NCBI GenBank assembly: GCA_903918375.1
Contig: CAIXED010000007.1
Span: forward strand, 1 to 52,171
Reading direction: 5' to 3'
Source of the DNA: an uncultured Pseudomonadota bacterium
GTDB lineage: Bacteria; Pseudomonadota; Gammaproteobacteria; Methylococcales; Methylomonadaceae
Length of the DNA stretch: 52,171 nt
Shown here: positions 33,025-41,902 of the stretch, in pieces
Position numbering within the stretch: the first letter of the stretch is position 1
How the letters are laid out: each line of letters starts with the position of its first letter
The notes under the pieces: model-generated
Database searches by the model: none
What the model saw: only the letters and a program-made list of their open reading frames with translations
What the model was told of the DNA's origin: nothing
Position numbers and translations under genes: made by a program

Positions 33025-35093
33025 CTAGCAAATCAGTTTCAACCTCCTTACTGGAACCACAAATTCTGCAACAAGCGCTGTTCGACGCTTTTGCTAAACT
33101 CACTCCCAAGCAGCAATGGAAAAACCCAGTGATGTTCGTGGTCTACCTCGGCAGCATTTTGACTAGCGTGTTGTGGCTACAAGCACTGAAAGGCGAAAGC
33201 CAGGAATCAGCGGGGTTTATCCTCAGCATCACGCTATGGCTGTGGTTTACCGTATTATTCGCCAACTTTGCCGAAGCGATGGCGGAAGGCAGAAGCAAAG
33301 CACAAGCAGCGTTTTTACGCAGCGCTAAACGCGATATCACTGCAAAGAAACTTGATGAAGCCAAATACGGCAGCAACTACAGCAAAGTCGAAGGCGCAAG
33401 CCTACGTAAAGGCGATGTGGTGTTAATTGAAGCCGGTGATTTCGTACCCGGTGACGGCGAAGTCATTGAGGGCGTAGCATCCGTTGATGAAAGCGCAATT
33501 ACCGGCGAAAGTGCACCGGTGATTCGCGAGTCTGGCGGTGATTTTAGTTCTGTGACTGGCGGTACGCGTGTGCTGTCCGACTGGCTGGTCGTCCGTATTT
33601 CGACTAATCCCGGCGAAACTTTCTTGGATAGAATGATTTCGATGGTGGAAAGCGCCAATCGTCAAAAAACCCCTAACGAAATCGCGCTAACCATTTTATT
33701 GGTCGCTTTGACGCTAGTGTTTTTAATGGCAACCGTGACGCTGCTACCGTTCTCTTTGTATAGCGTGGAAACGGCAGGCAGCGGCCGTCCTATCTCGATT
33801 ACCGTTTTGGTTGCCCTGTTAGTCTGCCTAATTCCAACCACGATTGGCGGTTTGTTGTCAGCGATTGGAGTTGCCGGTATCGGCCGAATGATGCAGAAAA
33901 ATGTCATCGCCACCTCTGGGCGTGCCGTTGAGGCGGCTGGTGACGTTGATGTTTTATTACTCGACAAAACTGGCACTATCACCCTCGGTAATCGCCAAGC
34001 CTCAGGCTTTTTTCCGGTTCAAGGCGTGAGCGAACGCGAACTGGCCGATGCCGCGCAATTAGCTTCGCTCGCTGATGAAACCCCCGAAGGCCGTAGCGTA
34101 GTGGTATTGGCAAAACAAAAATATGCGATTCGTGAACGCGAAATTAATAGCCTAGGTGCCACTTTTATCCATTTCAGCGCTCAAACTCGGATGAGCGGTG
34201 TGAATCTGGAGGGACGGCAAATCCGTAAAGGCGCAGCCGACTCGATACGGCAACACATCGAACAACAAGGCGGCAAACTGCCTCAAGAGCTGAAAAAAAT
34301 AGTCGATGATATTGCCCGTCGTGGCAGTACGCCTTTGGTGGTTGCCGATGGCGCAAAAGCCTTGGGAGTTATCGAACTGAAAGACATCGTGAAAGGCGGT
34401 ATCAAAGAGCGTTTCATTGAACTGCGACAAATGGGTATCAAAACCATCATGATTACCGGTGATAACCGTTTAACCGCTGCCGCCATCGCTGCCGAATCCG
34501 GTGTTGACGATTTTCTAGCCGAAGCCACCCCAGAAACCAAATTAGCGCTGATTCGGCAACATCAAAATGATGGCCGTTTAGTTGCGATGACTGGTGATGG
34601 CACTAACGACGCGCCGGCACTGGCACAAGCCGATGTCGCGGTGGCGATGAATAGTGGCACCCAAGCCGCCAAGGAAGCAGGCAATATGGTGGACTTAGAT
34701 TCCAACCCCACCAAACTGATTGAAATTGTCGAAACAGGTAAGCAAATGCTCATGACGCGCGGCGCCTTGACCACCTTTAGCATTGCCAACGATGTCGCCA
34801 AATATTTCGCCATTATTCCTGCCGCATTTGCCAGCACTTATCCAGCTTTAAATGTGTTGAATGTCATGGGCTTGGCAACTCCCGCCAGTGCGATTTTGTC
34901 GGCAGTGATCTTCAACGCCTTAATCATCATCGCCCTAATTCCGCTGGCATTAAAAGGCATTAAATACCAAGCAGTCGGCGCAGATAAATTGTTGCAAAAC
35001 AATCTGTTAATTTACGGAGTTGGCGGCTTGATTGTGCCGTTTATCGGCATTAAAGCGATTGATTTAATCTTAGTTGCAAGCCACTTGGTATAA
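33021..35093 (+). CDS. kdpB: Potassium-transporting P-type ATPase subunit KdpB
   Basis: The 690-residue P-type ATPase has the phosphorylated aspartate at 315 in [13 protein letters not shown], the actuator motif [10 protein letters not shown] near residue 155, and the hinge motif [21 protein letters not shown] near residue 523. It powers KdpA with ATP. The serine in the actuator motif, which is phosphorylated for inhibition in E. coli, is present in the ITGES context. It overlaps kdpA by 4 bases and ends 9 bp before the chosen kdpC start. Confidence 0.97.
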   Translation: MTSKSVSTSLLEPQILQQALFDAFAKLTPKQQWKNPVMFVVYLGSILTSVLWLQALKGESQESAGFILSITLWLWFTVLFANFAEAMAEGRSKAQAAFLRSAKRDITAKKLDEAKYGSNYSKVEGASLRKGDVVLIEAGDFVPGDGEVIEGVASVDESAITGESAPVIRESGGDFSSVTGGTRVLSDWLVVRISTNPGETFLDRMISMVESANRQKTPNEIALTILLVALTLVFLMATVTLLPFSLYSVETAGSGRPISITVLVALLVCLIPTTIGGLLSAIGVAGIGRMMQKNVIATSGRAVEAAGDVDVLLLDKTGTITLGNRQASGFFPVQGVSERELADAAQLASLADETPEGRSVVVLAKQKYAIREREINSLGATFIHFSAQTRMSGVNLEGRQIRKGAADSIRQHIEQQGGKLPQELKKIVDDIARRGSTPLVVADGAKALGVIELKDIVKGGIKERFIELRQMGIKTIMITGDNRLTAAAIAAESGVDDFLAEATPETKLALIRQHQNDGRLVAMTGDGTNDAPALAQADVAVAMNSGTQAAKEAGNMVDLDSNPTKLIEIVETGKQMLMTRGALTTFSIANDVAKYFAIIPAAFASTYPALNVLNVMGLATPASAILSAVIFNALIIIALIPLALKGIKYQAVGADKLLQNNLLIYGVGGLIVPFIGIKAIDLILVASHLV

Positions 35094-35102
35094 GGATTAA
35101 TG

Positions 35103-35696
35103 ATGAATAACTACTTAAAACCAGCAACCATGATGTTATTGCTGTTCACACTAATCACCGGTGTCGTATATCCGGCCTTAGTAACCGCATTGGCGCAAAC
35201 CCTGTTTAGTGGACAAGCCAACGGCAGTTTACTTAAAAACCAACAAGGTCAACTCATAGGCTCGGAGCTGATAGGACAACACTTTAGCGAAGCGAAATAC
35301 TTTTGGGGACGACCTTCGGCAACCGCACCCTACCCTTACAATGCCTCCGCTTCAAGCGGCTCCAACTTAGCGCCTAGCAATCCGGCTTTAGTCGATGCGG
35401 TTTCAAGCCGGATTCAAGCCTTGAAAGCCCTTGATCCTAATAATACCGCACCGGTTCCAGTCGATTTAATCACCGCTTCCGGTAGCGGATTAGACCCGCA
35501 TATCAGCATCGCTGCCGCTGAATACCAAATTAAACGGATTGCTAAGATTCGTCAGATTGACGAAACCAAATTGCATGAATGGCTTAATGCCGCTATTGAA
35601 GATCGGCAATGGGGGGTGTTTGGTGAACCTAGGCTTAATGTTTTGAAACTGAACTTGGCTTTAGATCAAGCAGGACATTTTGAAAATGAACGCTGA
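35103..35696 (+). CDS. kdpC: Potassium-transporting ATPase subunit KdpC
   Basis: The 197-residue subunit has one N-terminal membrane helix (about residues 7-32) and a periplasmic domain with FWGRPSATAPYPYNASASSGSNL near residue 63, PVPVDLITASGSGLDPHIS near residue 118 and WGVFGEPRLNVLKLN near the end. Two ATGs stand in tandem; the second (35103) has the better distance to AAGGA. It overlaps the kdpD start by 11 bases. Confidence 0.95.
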   Translation: MNNYLKPATMMLLLFTLITGVVYPALVTALAQTLFSGQANGSLLKNQQGQLIGSELIGQHFSEAKYFWGRPSATAPYPYNASASSGSNLAPSNPALVDAVSSRIQALKALDPNNTAPVPVDLITASGSGLDPHISIAAAEYQIKRIAKIRQIDETKLHEWLNAAIEDRQWGVFGEPRLNVLKLNLALDQAGHFENER

Positions 35697-38424
35697 ACGC
35701 CCAGACCCCGATCAACTTTTGGCGCGTGTTGAGCGAGATCAAGCCAAAGCTAAACGTGGCCGCTTGAAAATATTTTTTGGCGCTGCGGCTGGCGTCGGTA
35801 AGACGTTTGCGATGTTGTTAGCGGCTCGGGAACGGCGTAATGAAAATCTCGATGTGATGATTGGGATTGTCGAAACACATGGTCGCAAAGAAACCGCTGC
35901 CTTGGTCGAAGGGCTAGAAATACTGCCACCTCGGAAAATTGATTATAAAGGCACAGTCCTTCACGAATTCGATCTTGATGCCGCGCTAAAACGCCGTCCA
36001 GCGATTATTTTGGTGGACGAATTAGCCCATTCCAATGCGCCAGGCTGTCGGCATCCGAAACGCTGGCAAGATATTCATGAATTGCTGGATGCTGGTATCG
36101 ATGTTTACACCGCTTTGAATGTCCAACATCTGGAAAGCCTAAATGATGACATCGGCCAAATTTCGGGGATTCGGGTTTGGGAAACTGTGCCCGATACCGT
36201 TTTTGAACAAGCTGACGAAGTCGAGTTGGTCGATTTACCGCCTGATGAATTATTGCTTCGACTTAAAGAAGGCAAAGTGTATCTGCCTCAGCAAGCTAAA
36301 GAAGCGGTCAATCACTTTTTCCGCAAAGGTAATTTGATTGCACTGCGAGAATTGTCGTTGCGGCAAACCGCTAATCGCGTTGATGCACAAATGCTGGATT
36401 ATCGAGAAGATAACGCCATACGCGAAGTTTGGCAGGTCAGTGATCGTATCTTGGTTTGTATTGGCGCTAATGATTTGGCCGAACGCTTGGTGCGAGCCGG
36501 CAAGCGTTTGGCAAATAGCCTACATGCTGAATGGATAGTCGCTTATGTCGAGACGCCTGAATTAGAAAGAATGCCAGCAATAAAGCGTGATGGCATTTTG
36601 CGTATTTTGCGTTTGGCAGAACAACTCGGCGCGGAAACCGTGACCCTCAGCGCCCCAGAAATGAGCGAAGCACTGATTGATTTTTCTCGGGAACGCAATA
36701 TCAACAAGATTGTGATCGGTAAACCTAGTCGGCGCGGCTGGCGTCGTTGGCTAATGGGATCGGTAGTCGATGTCTTAATTAGTCATGCTCACAATATCAA
36801 TATTTATCTACTCGGTAGCCCGCAACTTCCTGACCGCAACGACTTACAATCCGAATTATCATTATTCAAGAAAAGCCCTTTGCCGGGGCTAAAACAACGA
36901 ATACAGTCAAAAACCAAGAAACGCTATAGCGGTTATTTTTGGGCTACCGCTGTGACTGTATTGAGCACTGCTGTTGATCATTTAATATTTGGCCATCTTG
37001 AATTAGCCAATCTGGTGATGGTGTATTTATTGGGCGTGGTTTTTGTCGCCACGCGCTTTGGTCGTGGGCCTTCTGTACTGGCCTCGGTATTAGGAGTAGG
37101 TTTTTTCGACTTTCTGTTTGTAGAGCCTTATTACAGTTTTTCGGTATCGCACAGCCAGTATTTAATTACTTTGTTGGCAATGCTGATAGTTGGCATCGTT
37201 GTCAGTAATCTTATGATTAACGTCCGCTCCCAAGCCAAAGTCGCTTCGCATCGAGAACGGCGAGCGGCAGCGCTGTATTCGATGAGTAAAGAATTAAGTA
37301 GCTCCCAATCAGAAGAGGACGCTGTCGGCATCGCGGTTAAACACCTGCATGCTGAATTTAGCAGCCCTAATGTCGTTCTATTTCCGAATAACAATGACCG
37401 TATCGTTTTTCCAAACCAACCCGCACTAGCCCAATCTTTTCGCGGTGCCGATTTAAGTGTCGCACAATGGGTATTTGACCATAACGAAATCGCCGGACAA
37501 GGTACTAATACCTTACCCGGCTCAGAAGCGATTTATTTCCCTATCCATAATGAAGACAAAGTATTAGGCGTATTAGCTTTATTACCGATCAATTTACGTC
37601 GCGTCTTTTTACCTGAGCAACAAAAACTACTCGATACCTTTCTAGGTCAAATCGGCCAAGCGGTTGCTAGAATCCGTTTTTCTGAACAGATTCGTTCAAC
37701 ACAAATGCAGATGGAAGCCGAACGCTTGCGTAACTCTTTACTGAGCGCCATTTCCCATGATTTACGTACTCCATTAGCCACCATCATCGGCTCGGCAAGC
37801 GCCATAGCGCAAGACAACGGTGAACTAAACGCTTTAGACCGATTGGCGCTAGGCCAAGGTATCGTTGACGAAGCAGAACGCATGGCGAATTTGGTCAACA
37901 ATATATTGGATATGGCGCGGCTTGAAGCGGGGGTTCTGGAACTGAATAAACAGTGGTATCCGCTGGAAGAAATTATCGGCACAGTATTGACGACTTTGCA
38001 AAAACAACTCAGCAATAGGCCAATTAAGGTTAAATTGCCGAAAGGTATCCCGATGATATGGGGCGATTCGGTGATGATTGAGCAGGTATTAATTAATCTG
38101 TTAGAAAACGCCGTGCGCTACACACCGCAAGGTAGCGAACTGGAAATTATTGCCGAAATTCACCCATCGTCGGCTGAAATTACTGTCGCCGATCACGGCC
38201 AAGGCATTCCTAAAGGCCAAGAACAACAACTATTCGAAAAGTTTTATCAAACTCGCCATGAAACAGCACAAAGCGGTGTTGGCTTGGGTTTGGCGATTTG
38301 TCGCGCTATCGTCGAAATACATGGCGGTAATATTTATGCCCGAAACCGAGCCGAAGGCGGGGCTGAATTTGTTTTTAGCTTGCCTTTAGAGCAAGCACCG
38401 CCTACGGTGGAGCCAGAAGAATAA
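35686..38424 (+). CDS. kdpD: Full-length osmosensitive potassium sensor kinase KdpD
   Basis: The 912-residue kinase has all parts of KdpD. The N-terminal KdpD domain carries Walker A GAAAGVGKT (residues 32-40), IVDELAHSNAPG-like ILVDELAHSNAPG and DVYTALNVQHLESLND. A Usp domain follows (VCIGANDLAERLVRAGK through NKIVIGKPSRRGWRRWLMG). Then come four DUF4118 membrane segments, a GAF-like domain, His691 in AISHDLRTPL, and the ATPase domain with GVGLGLAICRAIVEIHGG. It senses low potassium and phosphorylates KdpE. I use the ATG at 35686; a TTG at 35680 is possible. A short relative without the N-terminal half lies at 22935-24500. Confidence 0.96.
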   Translation: MNAERPDPDQLLARVERDQAKAKRGRLKIFFGAAAGVGKTFAMLLAARERRNENLDVMIGIVETHGRKETAALVEGLEILPPRKIDYKGTVLHEFDLDAALKRRPAIILVDELAHSNAPGCRHPKRWQDIHELLDAGIDVYTALNVQHLESLNDDIGQISGIRVWETVPDTVFEQADEVELVDLPPDELLLRLKEGKVYLPQQAKEAVNHFFRKGNLIALRELSLRQTANRVDAQMLDYREDNAIREVWQVSDRILVCIGANDLAERLVRAGKRLANSLHAEWIVAYVETPELERMPAIKRDGILRILRLAEQLGAETVTLSAPEMSEALIDFSRERNINKIVIGKPSRRGWRRWLMGSVVDVLISHAHNINIYLLGSPQLPDRNDLQSELSLFKKSPLPGLKQRIQSKTKKRYSGYFWATAVTVLSTAVDHLIFGHLELANLVMVYLLGVVFVATRFGRGPSVLASVLGVGFFDFLFVEPYYSFSVSHSQYLITLLAMLIVGIVVSNLMINVRSQAKVASHRERRAAALYSMSKELSSSQSEEDAVGIAVKHLHAEFSSPNVVLFPNNNDRIVFPNQPALAQSFRGADLSVAQWVFDHNEIAGQGTNTLPGSEAIYFPIHNEDKVLGVLALLPINLRRVFLPEQQKLLDTFLGQIGQAVARIRFSEQIRSTQMQMEAERLRNSLLSAISHDLRTPLATIIGSASAIAQDNGELNALDRLALGQGIVDEAERMANLVNNILDMARLEAGVLELNKQWYPLEEIIGTVLTTLQKQLSNRPIKVKLPKGIPMIWGDSVMIEQVLINLLENAVRYTPQGSELEIIAEIHPSSAEITVADHGQGIPKGQEQQLFEKFYQTRHETAQSGVGLGLAICRAIVEIHGGNIYARNRAEGGAEFVFSLPLEQAPPTVEPEE

Positions 38425-38459
38425 TGCTCGAACTTTCGTAACATCAGTTAGGATTTTAA

Positions 38460-39155
38460 ATGGCTAAAACCGACCCCATGATTATCGTCATAGAAGATGA
38501 CCCTTCGATTCGCCGTTTTCTGCGTACCAGTCTTAGCACTCATGGCTTTAACGTGTTTGATACAGATACCGGCAAACAAGGCATCATAGAGCTTGGCGTT
38601 CGCAAACCCGATTTGCTAATACTGGATTTGGGCTTGCCAGATATGGATGGTGTCGATGTAATCAAAGCGATTCGCGCTTGGTCTGCGGTACCTATCATTA
38701 TTCTGTCGGCACGCAATAGTGAACAGCAAAAAATCGAGGCTTTGGATATTGGCGCCGACGATTACTTAACCAAGCCATTTGGCTTCGGTGAATTATTAGC
38801 CAGAATCCGAGTGGCACTTAGACATTCGGTGCGTTCACAGGATCACAGTCAAAACGATGTTTTTATCACTGAAAATCTAAGAGTAGATTTAATCAATCGC
38901 GTGGTTAGTCTCGATAATCAAGAAATCCGTCTGACACCGATTCAATACCGCTTGTTAACCATGTTGGTGAAAAATGCCGGTAAAGTTTTGACCCATCAAC
39001 AAATTCTCAATGAAGTTTGGGGGCCTTCATTTAAAGAAAATGCCCATTATCTGCGGATTTATATGAGCCAACTGCGCCAAAAAATCGAGGCTAACCCAAC
39101 TCAGCCGAAGATATTACTGACTGAATCCGGTGTCGGTTATCGATTAAAAGTTTAA
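38460..39155 (+). CDS. kdpE: Response regulator KdpE
   Basis: The 231-residue regulator has a receiver domain (IEDD at 11-14, Asp56 in ILDLGLPDMDG, lysine in YLTKPFGFGEL) and a winged-helix domain ending ILLTESGVGYRLKV. It follows kdpD by 35 bp. It would activate kdpFABC through the candidate operator near 30935. It is closely similar to the regulator at 22240-22938. Confidence 0.95.
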   Translation: MAKTDPMIIVIEDDPSIRRFLRTSLSTHGFNVFDTDTGKQGIIELGVRKPDLLILDLGLPDMDGVDVIKAIRAWSAVPIIILSARNSEQQKIEALDIGADDYLTKPFGFGELLARIRVALRHSVRSQDHSQNDVFITENLRVDLINRVVSLDNQEIRLTPIQYRLLTMLVKNAGKVLTHQQILNEVWGPSFKENAHYLRIYMSQLRQKIEANPTQPKILLTESGVGYRLKV

Positions 39156-39210
39156 CCTTCGCTCAACGCTATATTGCTGTTGATAAACACTTTCAACGCG
39201 AGATCAGCAT

Positions 39211-39252
39211 CTATAAAATTCTGCGGTAAATTTTGCCGTAGGATTTTTATAG
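39211..39252 (+). repeat. Long imperfect hairpin in front of the SRPBCC gene
   Basis: Eight pairs (39211-39218 with 39245-39252), a 2x2 internal loop and six pairs including one G-U (39221-39226 with 39237-39242, approximately) make a 14-pair stem with a small loop. It ends 9 bp before the next start codon and includes the AGG of its ribosome site. It could end the kdp transcript or mask the ribosome site. Confidence 0.5.
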
Positions 39253-39261
39253 GTAGCCCCC

Positions 39262-39732
39262 ATGCAAGTACATCAAATTTACCGTCAGCAAAGCTTGGCA
39301 ATCACTGTCGAAGAAGCTTGGCAATTTTTTTCATCACCGCATTATCTCAACCAAATTACCCCAGATTTTTTCCATGTCGAAATCAAATCAGCCGTACCTG
39401 AGTCGATTTACAGCGGCTTAATGATTAGCTATCAAATGCAAGCGGTAGCTGGTTTGCCGATGGCTTGGCTGTCTGAAATCAGTCATTGCCAATATCCGAA
39501 TTATTTCGTTTATCAGCAACGTGAAGGGCCTTTTAAGTTTTGGAGTCATGAAGTGCGGATTAGCGAAACCGCCACTGGGATTAATGTCGAAGATATTGTG
39601 TTCTACACCATGCCTTTTGGTTGGCTAGGCGAGCTGATGCATGGCTTGTTAATTGGCAAAAAACTCCAAGCCATTTTTGATACGCGTCGCGATTATTTAC
39701 AGCAAAAATGGGGAGTTAAAGCCGATGAGTAA
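39262..39732 (+). CDS. SRPBCC-family (START-like) ligand-binding protein
   Basis: The 156-residue protein has the START/polyketide-cyclase pattern. An opening beta strand then AWQFFSSPHYLNQITPDFF, a middle region with PMAWLSEISHCQYPNYFVYQQREGPFKFW (segments quoted separately: PMAWLSEISHC and YQQREGPFKFW), DIVFYTMPFGWLGELMHGL near residue 112, and a long C-terminal helix. Such proteins bind hydrophobic ligands in a deep pocket; the ligand is unknown. Its end overlaps the following DCC-family gene by 8 bases, a pairing seen in other genomes. Confidence 0.8.
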   Translation: MQVHQIYRQQSLAITVEEAWQFFSSPHYLNQITPDFFHVEIKSAVPESIYSGLMISYQMQAVAGLPMAWLSEISHCQYPNYFVYQQREGPFKFWSHEVRISETATGINVEDIVFYTMPFGWLGELMHGLLIGKKLQAIFDTRRDYLQQKWGVKADE

Positions 39733-40120
39733 GGTCGAGTTTGTGATGCTTTACGATGGTCAATGTCCGATTTGTCAGCGTGAAATTAACTGGCTGCGTT
39801 CCAAAAACAGCCAAGGTAAATTGGGCTTGATTGATATTACTGACGAGGGTTTTGACGCTGAAAGCTACGGCACCAGCTTTGCCGAGTTAATGGCTGAAAT
39901 TCACGGTGTCTATGCCGATGGCCGTTTGGTCAAAGGCGTTGAGGTATTTTGTGCCAGTTACCAAGCGGTTGGTTTAGGCTGGCTGGTTGCGCCTATGCAA
40001 TGGCGATTACTGCGCCCCGTGTTTGATTGGTTGTACCGAAGTTTTGCTAAGCATCGGTTACGGCTTGGGCGGTTGTTGGGCGGTCGGGCTTGTGACAATG
40101 GGCATTGCGGGATTGAATAA
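39725..40120 (+). CDS. DCC-family (DUF393) thiol-disulfide oxidoreductase-like protein
   Basis: The 131-residue protein starts MSKVEFVMLYDGQCPICQRE, with the CxxC pair (Cys14 and Cys17) and the YDGxCPxC motif that defines the DUF393/DCC family, predicted to adopt a thioredoxin-like fold. Later LLGGRACDNGHCGI adds two more cysteines. Its redox partner is unknown. The chosen ATG overlaps the SRPBCC gene end by 8 bases; an in-frame extension to 39653 would lie inside that gene. It is the last gene of the rightward run from kdp. Confidence 0.85.
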   Translation: MSKVEFVMLYDGQCPICQREINWLRSKNSQGKLGLIDITDEGFDAESYGTSFAELMAEIHGVYADGRLVKGVEVFCASYQAVGLGWLVAPMQWRLLRPVFDWLYRSFAKHRLRLGRLLGGRACDNGHCGIE

Positions 40121-40132
40121 CTAGGCACGTTA

Positions 40133-40152
40133 GCCAAAATTGATATTTTGGC
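40133..40152 (+). terminator. Hairpin after the DCC-family gene
   Basis: GCCAAAAT and ATTTTGGC (40133-40140, 40145-40152) form a perfect 8-bp stem with a 4-base loop, 13 bp past the stop. No T-run follows. The remaining gap to 40404 holds an interspersed repeat and an attC-like site. Confidence 0.5.
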
Positions 40153-40264
40153 GGTTGGAAAATGAGCTTGTAACAAAGGACGACGGCTTGATAGACTTGT
40201 TACGACCCGTAAGCAGAAATTCGTGAATTTAACTTGAATGTCCGGTTAAAATTCAACGCTCCAG

Positions 40265-40295
40265 TTTGGGCAGAGCAACGCGAAGCCCAACCTAC
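40265..40295. repeat. Interspersed repeat (TAGGTTGGGCTTCGCG type)
   Basis: The plus strand reads TTTGGGCAGAGCAACGCGAA then GCCCAACCTAC, with inverted TTGGGC/GCCCAA arms at 40266-40271 and 40285-40290. It belongs to the same loose group of GTAGGTTGGG elements as 10327-10381. Confidence 0.65.
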
Positions 40296-40334
40296 AAACA
40301 GAGAAACCGCGCCAACAATAAAAATAATACAAAG

Positions 40335-40383
40335 ACCTAACAAGCCACTGCGCTCGGAAAATTCTGGGAGTGGGGCGTTATGC
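40335..40383 (+). other. attC-like recombination site
   Basis: ACCTAAC (40335-40341) fits the RYYYAAC box and GTTATGC (40377-40383) nearly fits GTTRRRY. Inside them CCACT (40345-40349) pairs with AGTGG (40369-40373), leaving 3-base spacers, as in the L boxes and unpaired spacers of integron attC sites. At 49 bp it is short for the class. The AT-rich gene starts 28 bp after the would-be crossover point, as cassette genes do. No integrase is present. Confidence 0.3.
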
Positions 40384-40404
40384 GCTAAAAAGGAGACTAA
40401 TATT

Positions 40405-41145
40405 ATGTCTTTACTGACTCAATTTGAAACAGAGCAACTGCGTTCGATTCTCAGAACATCCAATTATTGGGCAACATTTAACCGTAATCGATACCCTGAA
40501 CAAATACAGAATGCAATAGATAATATTTATCAGTGGGTTGAATGCTCTTGCAATGACGATTGCGAATGTAAAAATCACGGATGCACTCATCACTTGATAA
40601 GAAATCATGATGTGAAGTTTGATAAATTATATAGTCATTTTTTAAATTGTTATGTCGATGTTCGAGCGCATGATGTAGTAAGAGAAGGAAGAACTAAAGG
40701 TCGCGGTTCTAACGCTGTCATAGCGACAGATTACATTAGAACTATGTGGGAAATAATTCAGGCGGAAGAAGTTCGAGGTTTTCAAAAGAGCCTTATCTGT
40801 ACGAATTGGGAATGTAAGCCTTTCATCAACATATCCGAATCCTTTCAGCCTGCTGGCGAAAATATTTATTTGGCAAAATGGCTATCGTTGTTATCGCTGG
40901 GTACTTATATTGCCTATGACAATTCTAGTGTGGGTTTGCTTAATCGTGATTTCGATAATCCAAGAACATATAGAGAACTCATCAGAAAAATCCGTGGTGA
41001 TTTGATTACGCACTTAACAGAGAACCAAATAAATATCACAGACTTCTGTCTATCTGATAATCCCAGTGAGTTTTTCCAAAATATACCTGTGAATAATCCT
41101 AGGCCAATAGGTAATATTTTAGACAAGCTATATTTGGTGCTATGA
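40405..41145 (+). CDS. Unrecognised Cys/His-rich protein, AT-rich gene
   Basis: I do not recognise this 246-residue protein. Residues 47-63 hold a dense cluster (Cys47, Cys49, Cys53, Cys55, Cys60, His62, His63) that could bind a metal, probably zinc; His68 lies near it. The C-terminal half has LLSLGTYIAYDNSSVGLLNR near residue 163 and a helical YRELIRKIRGDLITHL, with no membrane segment. The ATG at 40405 has AAGGAGA 8 bases upstream; an in-frame reading from 40234 would translate the repeat and is unlikely. Base composition is visibly more AT-rich than the neighbours, and an attC-like site lies directly upstream, both suggesting transfer. Confidence 0.75.
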   Translation: MSLLTQFETEQLRSILRTSNYWATFNRNRYPEQIQNAIDNIYQWVECSCNDDCECKNHGCTHHLIRNHDVKFDKLYSHFLNCYVDVRAHDVVREGRTKGRGSNAVIATDYIRTMWEIIQAEEVRGFQKSLICTNWECKPFINISESFQPAGENIYLAKWLSLLSLGTYIAYDNSSVGLLNRDFDNPRTYRELIRKIRGDLITHLTENQINITDFCLSDNPSEFFQNIPVNNPRPIGNILDKLYLVL

Positions 41146-41230
41146 AACGAAATTGCATACCAGAGGGTCAACTTGACTGTCAAAAGCTATGCTCCTATCG
41201 TCGCTACGCTTTTGCCATCAATTTACCCTT

Positions 41231-41286
41231 ATCGTTAAGCGGCTGCTTTCGGGCGTTTCGCCGCTATTGGTGATTGGTGAAACGAT
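41231..41286. repeat. Nested inverted repeat downstream of the Cys/His-rich gene
   Basis: ATCGTT/AACGAT (41231-41236, 41281-41286) enclose AGCGGC/GCCGCT (41238-41243, 41260-41265). GTTAAGC at 41234-41240 also fits the attC right-hand box. The gap 41146-41372 holds no convincing gene. Confidence 0.45.
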
Positions 41287-41372
41287 AGAAATAAACAGCT
41301 TTTGGCCGATAACGAGCATTAGCAACCCAACCAACTTTTCCACAAAACAGCCCGATAAAAACATCAACCTTT

Positions 41373-41900
41373 CTAATTCCCAACACTAGAATCCAAGCCG
41401 ATATTTTCTATGCAACGCTGAAAAGTGGCGCGCAAGATGAAAAAGGTCATCGCCAGCGGGTAAGATAAATAATGATCAGGCAAGGCGATACAAATCAGTG
41501 CGATAGCCGCCATCAGGCAGCTATCAAATCCAGCCAAGTGTTTTTCCAAAATCCGCATTAAGGCTCGCGATTCATCATCGAAGCGCGAGCCCTTATTAAT
41601 GAACGCGGTTAACATCCAAATCGCCAATAACGAGAAGTAGATAGGAAAGGCATAAAACAGTGGCGAGTCTGGGCTAAATAGCGGTTTCCAATAAGCGTAC
41701 CAAGCCAGTAAACCACTACAGGCGAAACCATCTTGCCAAATCATCGCCGGCAGTTTTTTGAGCCAGCCAAGCAGTATAAAAAGCGCGGCTAAACCACCTG
41801 CCGACAACCATACCGGTTCATCATTCAGCCACGGTAAATAGGGGTTGTGATTCTGAACCAGTGTGGTGAGCAGCAAACTGCACAAGATGAAAACATGCAT
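41373..41900 (-). CDS. Small multi-spanning membrane protein of unknown function
   Basis: The 175-residue protein has about five hydrophobic segments (near residues 1-15, 30-47, 60-72, 80-100 and 128-155) with a short charged loop, NKGSRFDDESRALMRILEKH, between the fourth and fifth. I do not recognise a family with confidence. It begins 2 bp after the ferrochelatase stop on the same strand, so the two are likely co-transcribed; that does not by itself imply a role in heme synthesis. Confidence 0.75.
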   Translation of the reverse strand: MHVFILCSLLLTTLVQNHNPYLPWLNDEPVWLSAGGLAALFILLGWLKKLPAMIWQDGFACSGLLAWYAYWKPLFSPDSPLFYAFPIYFSLLAIWMLTAFINKGSRFDDESRALMRILEKHLAGFDSCLMAAIALICIALPDHYLSYPLAMTFFILRATFQRCIENIGLDSSVGN

Positions 41901-41902
41901 AG

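Noticed and set aside
40234-40404. Upstream extension of the Cys/His-rich protein
   Set aside because: It would translate an interspersed repeat and the attC-like site; the ATG at 40405 has a clear AAGGAGA site.
41189-41389. 66-residue open frame after the Cys/His-rich gene
   Set aside because: No ribosome site, no recognisable composition or motif, and it overlaps an inverted repeat and the end of the opposite-strand gene.
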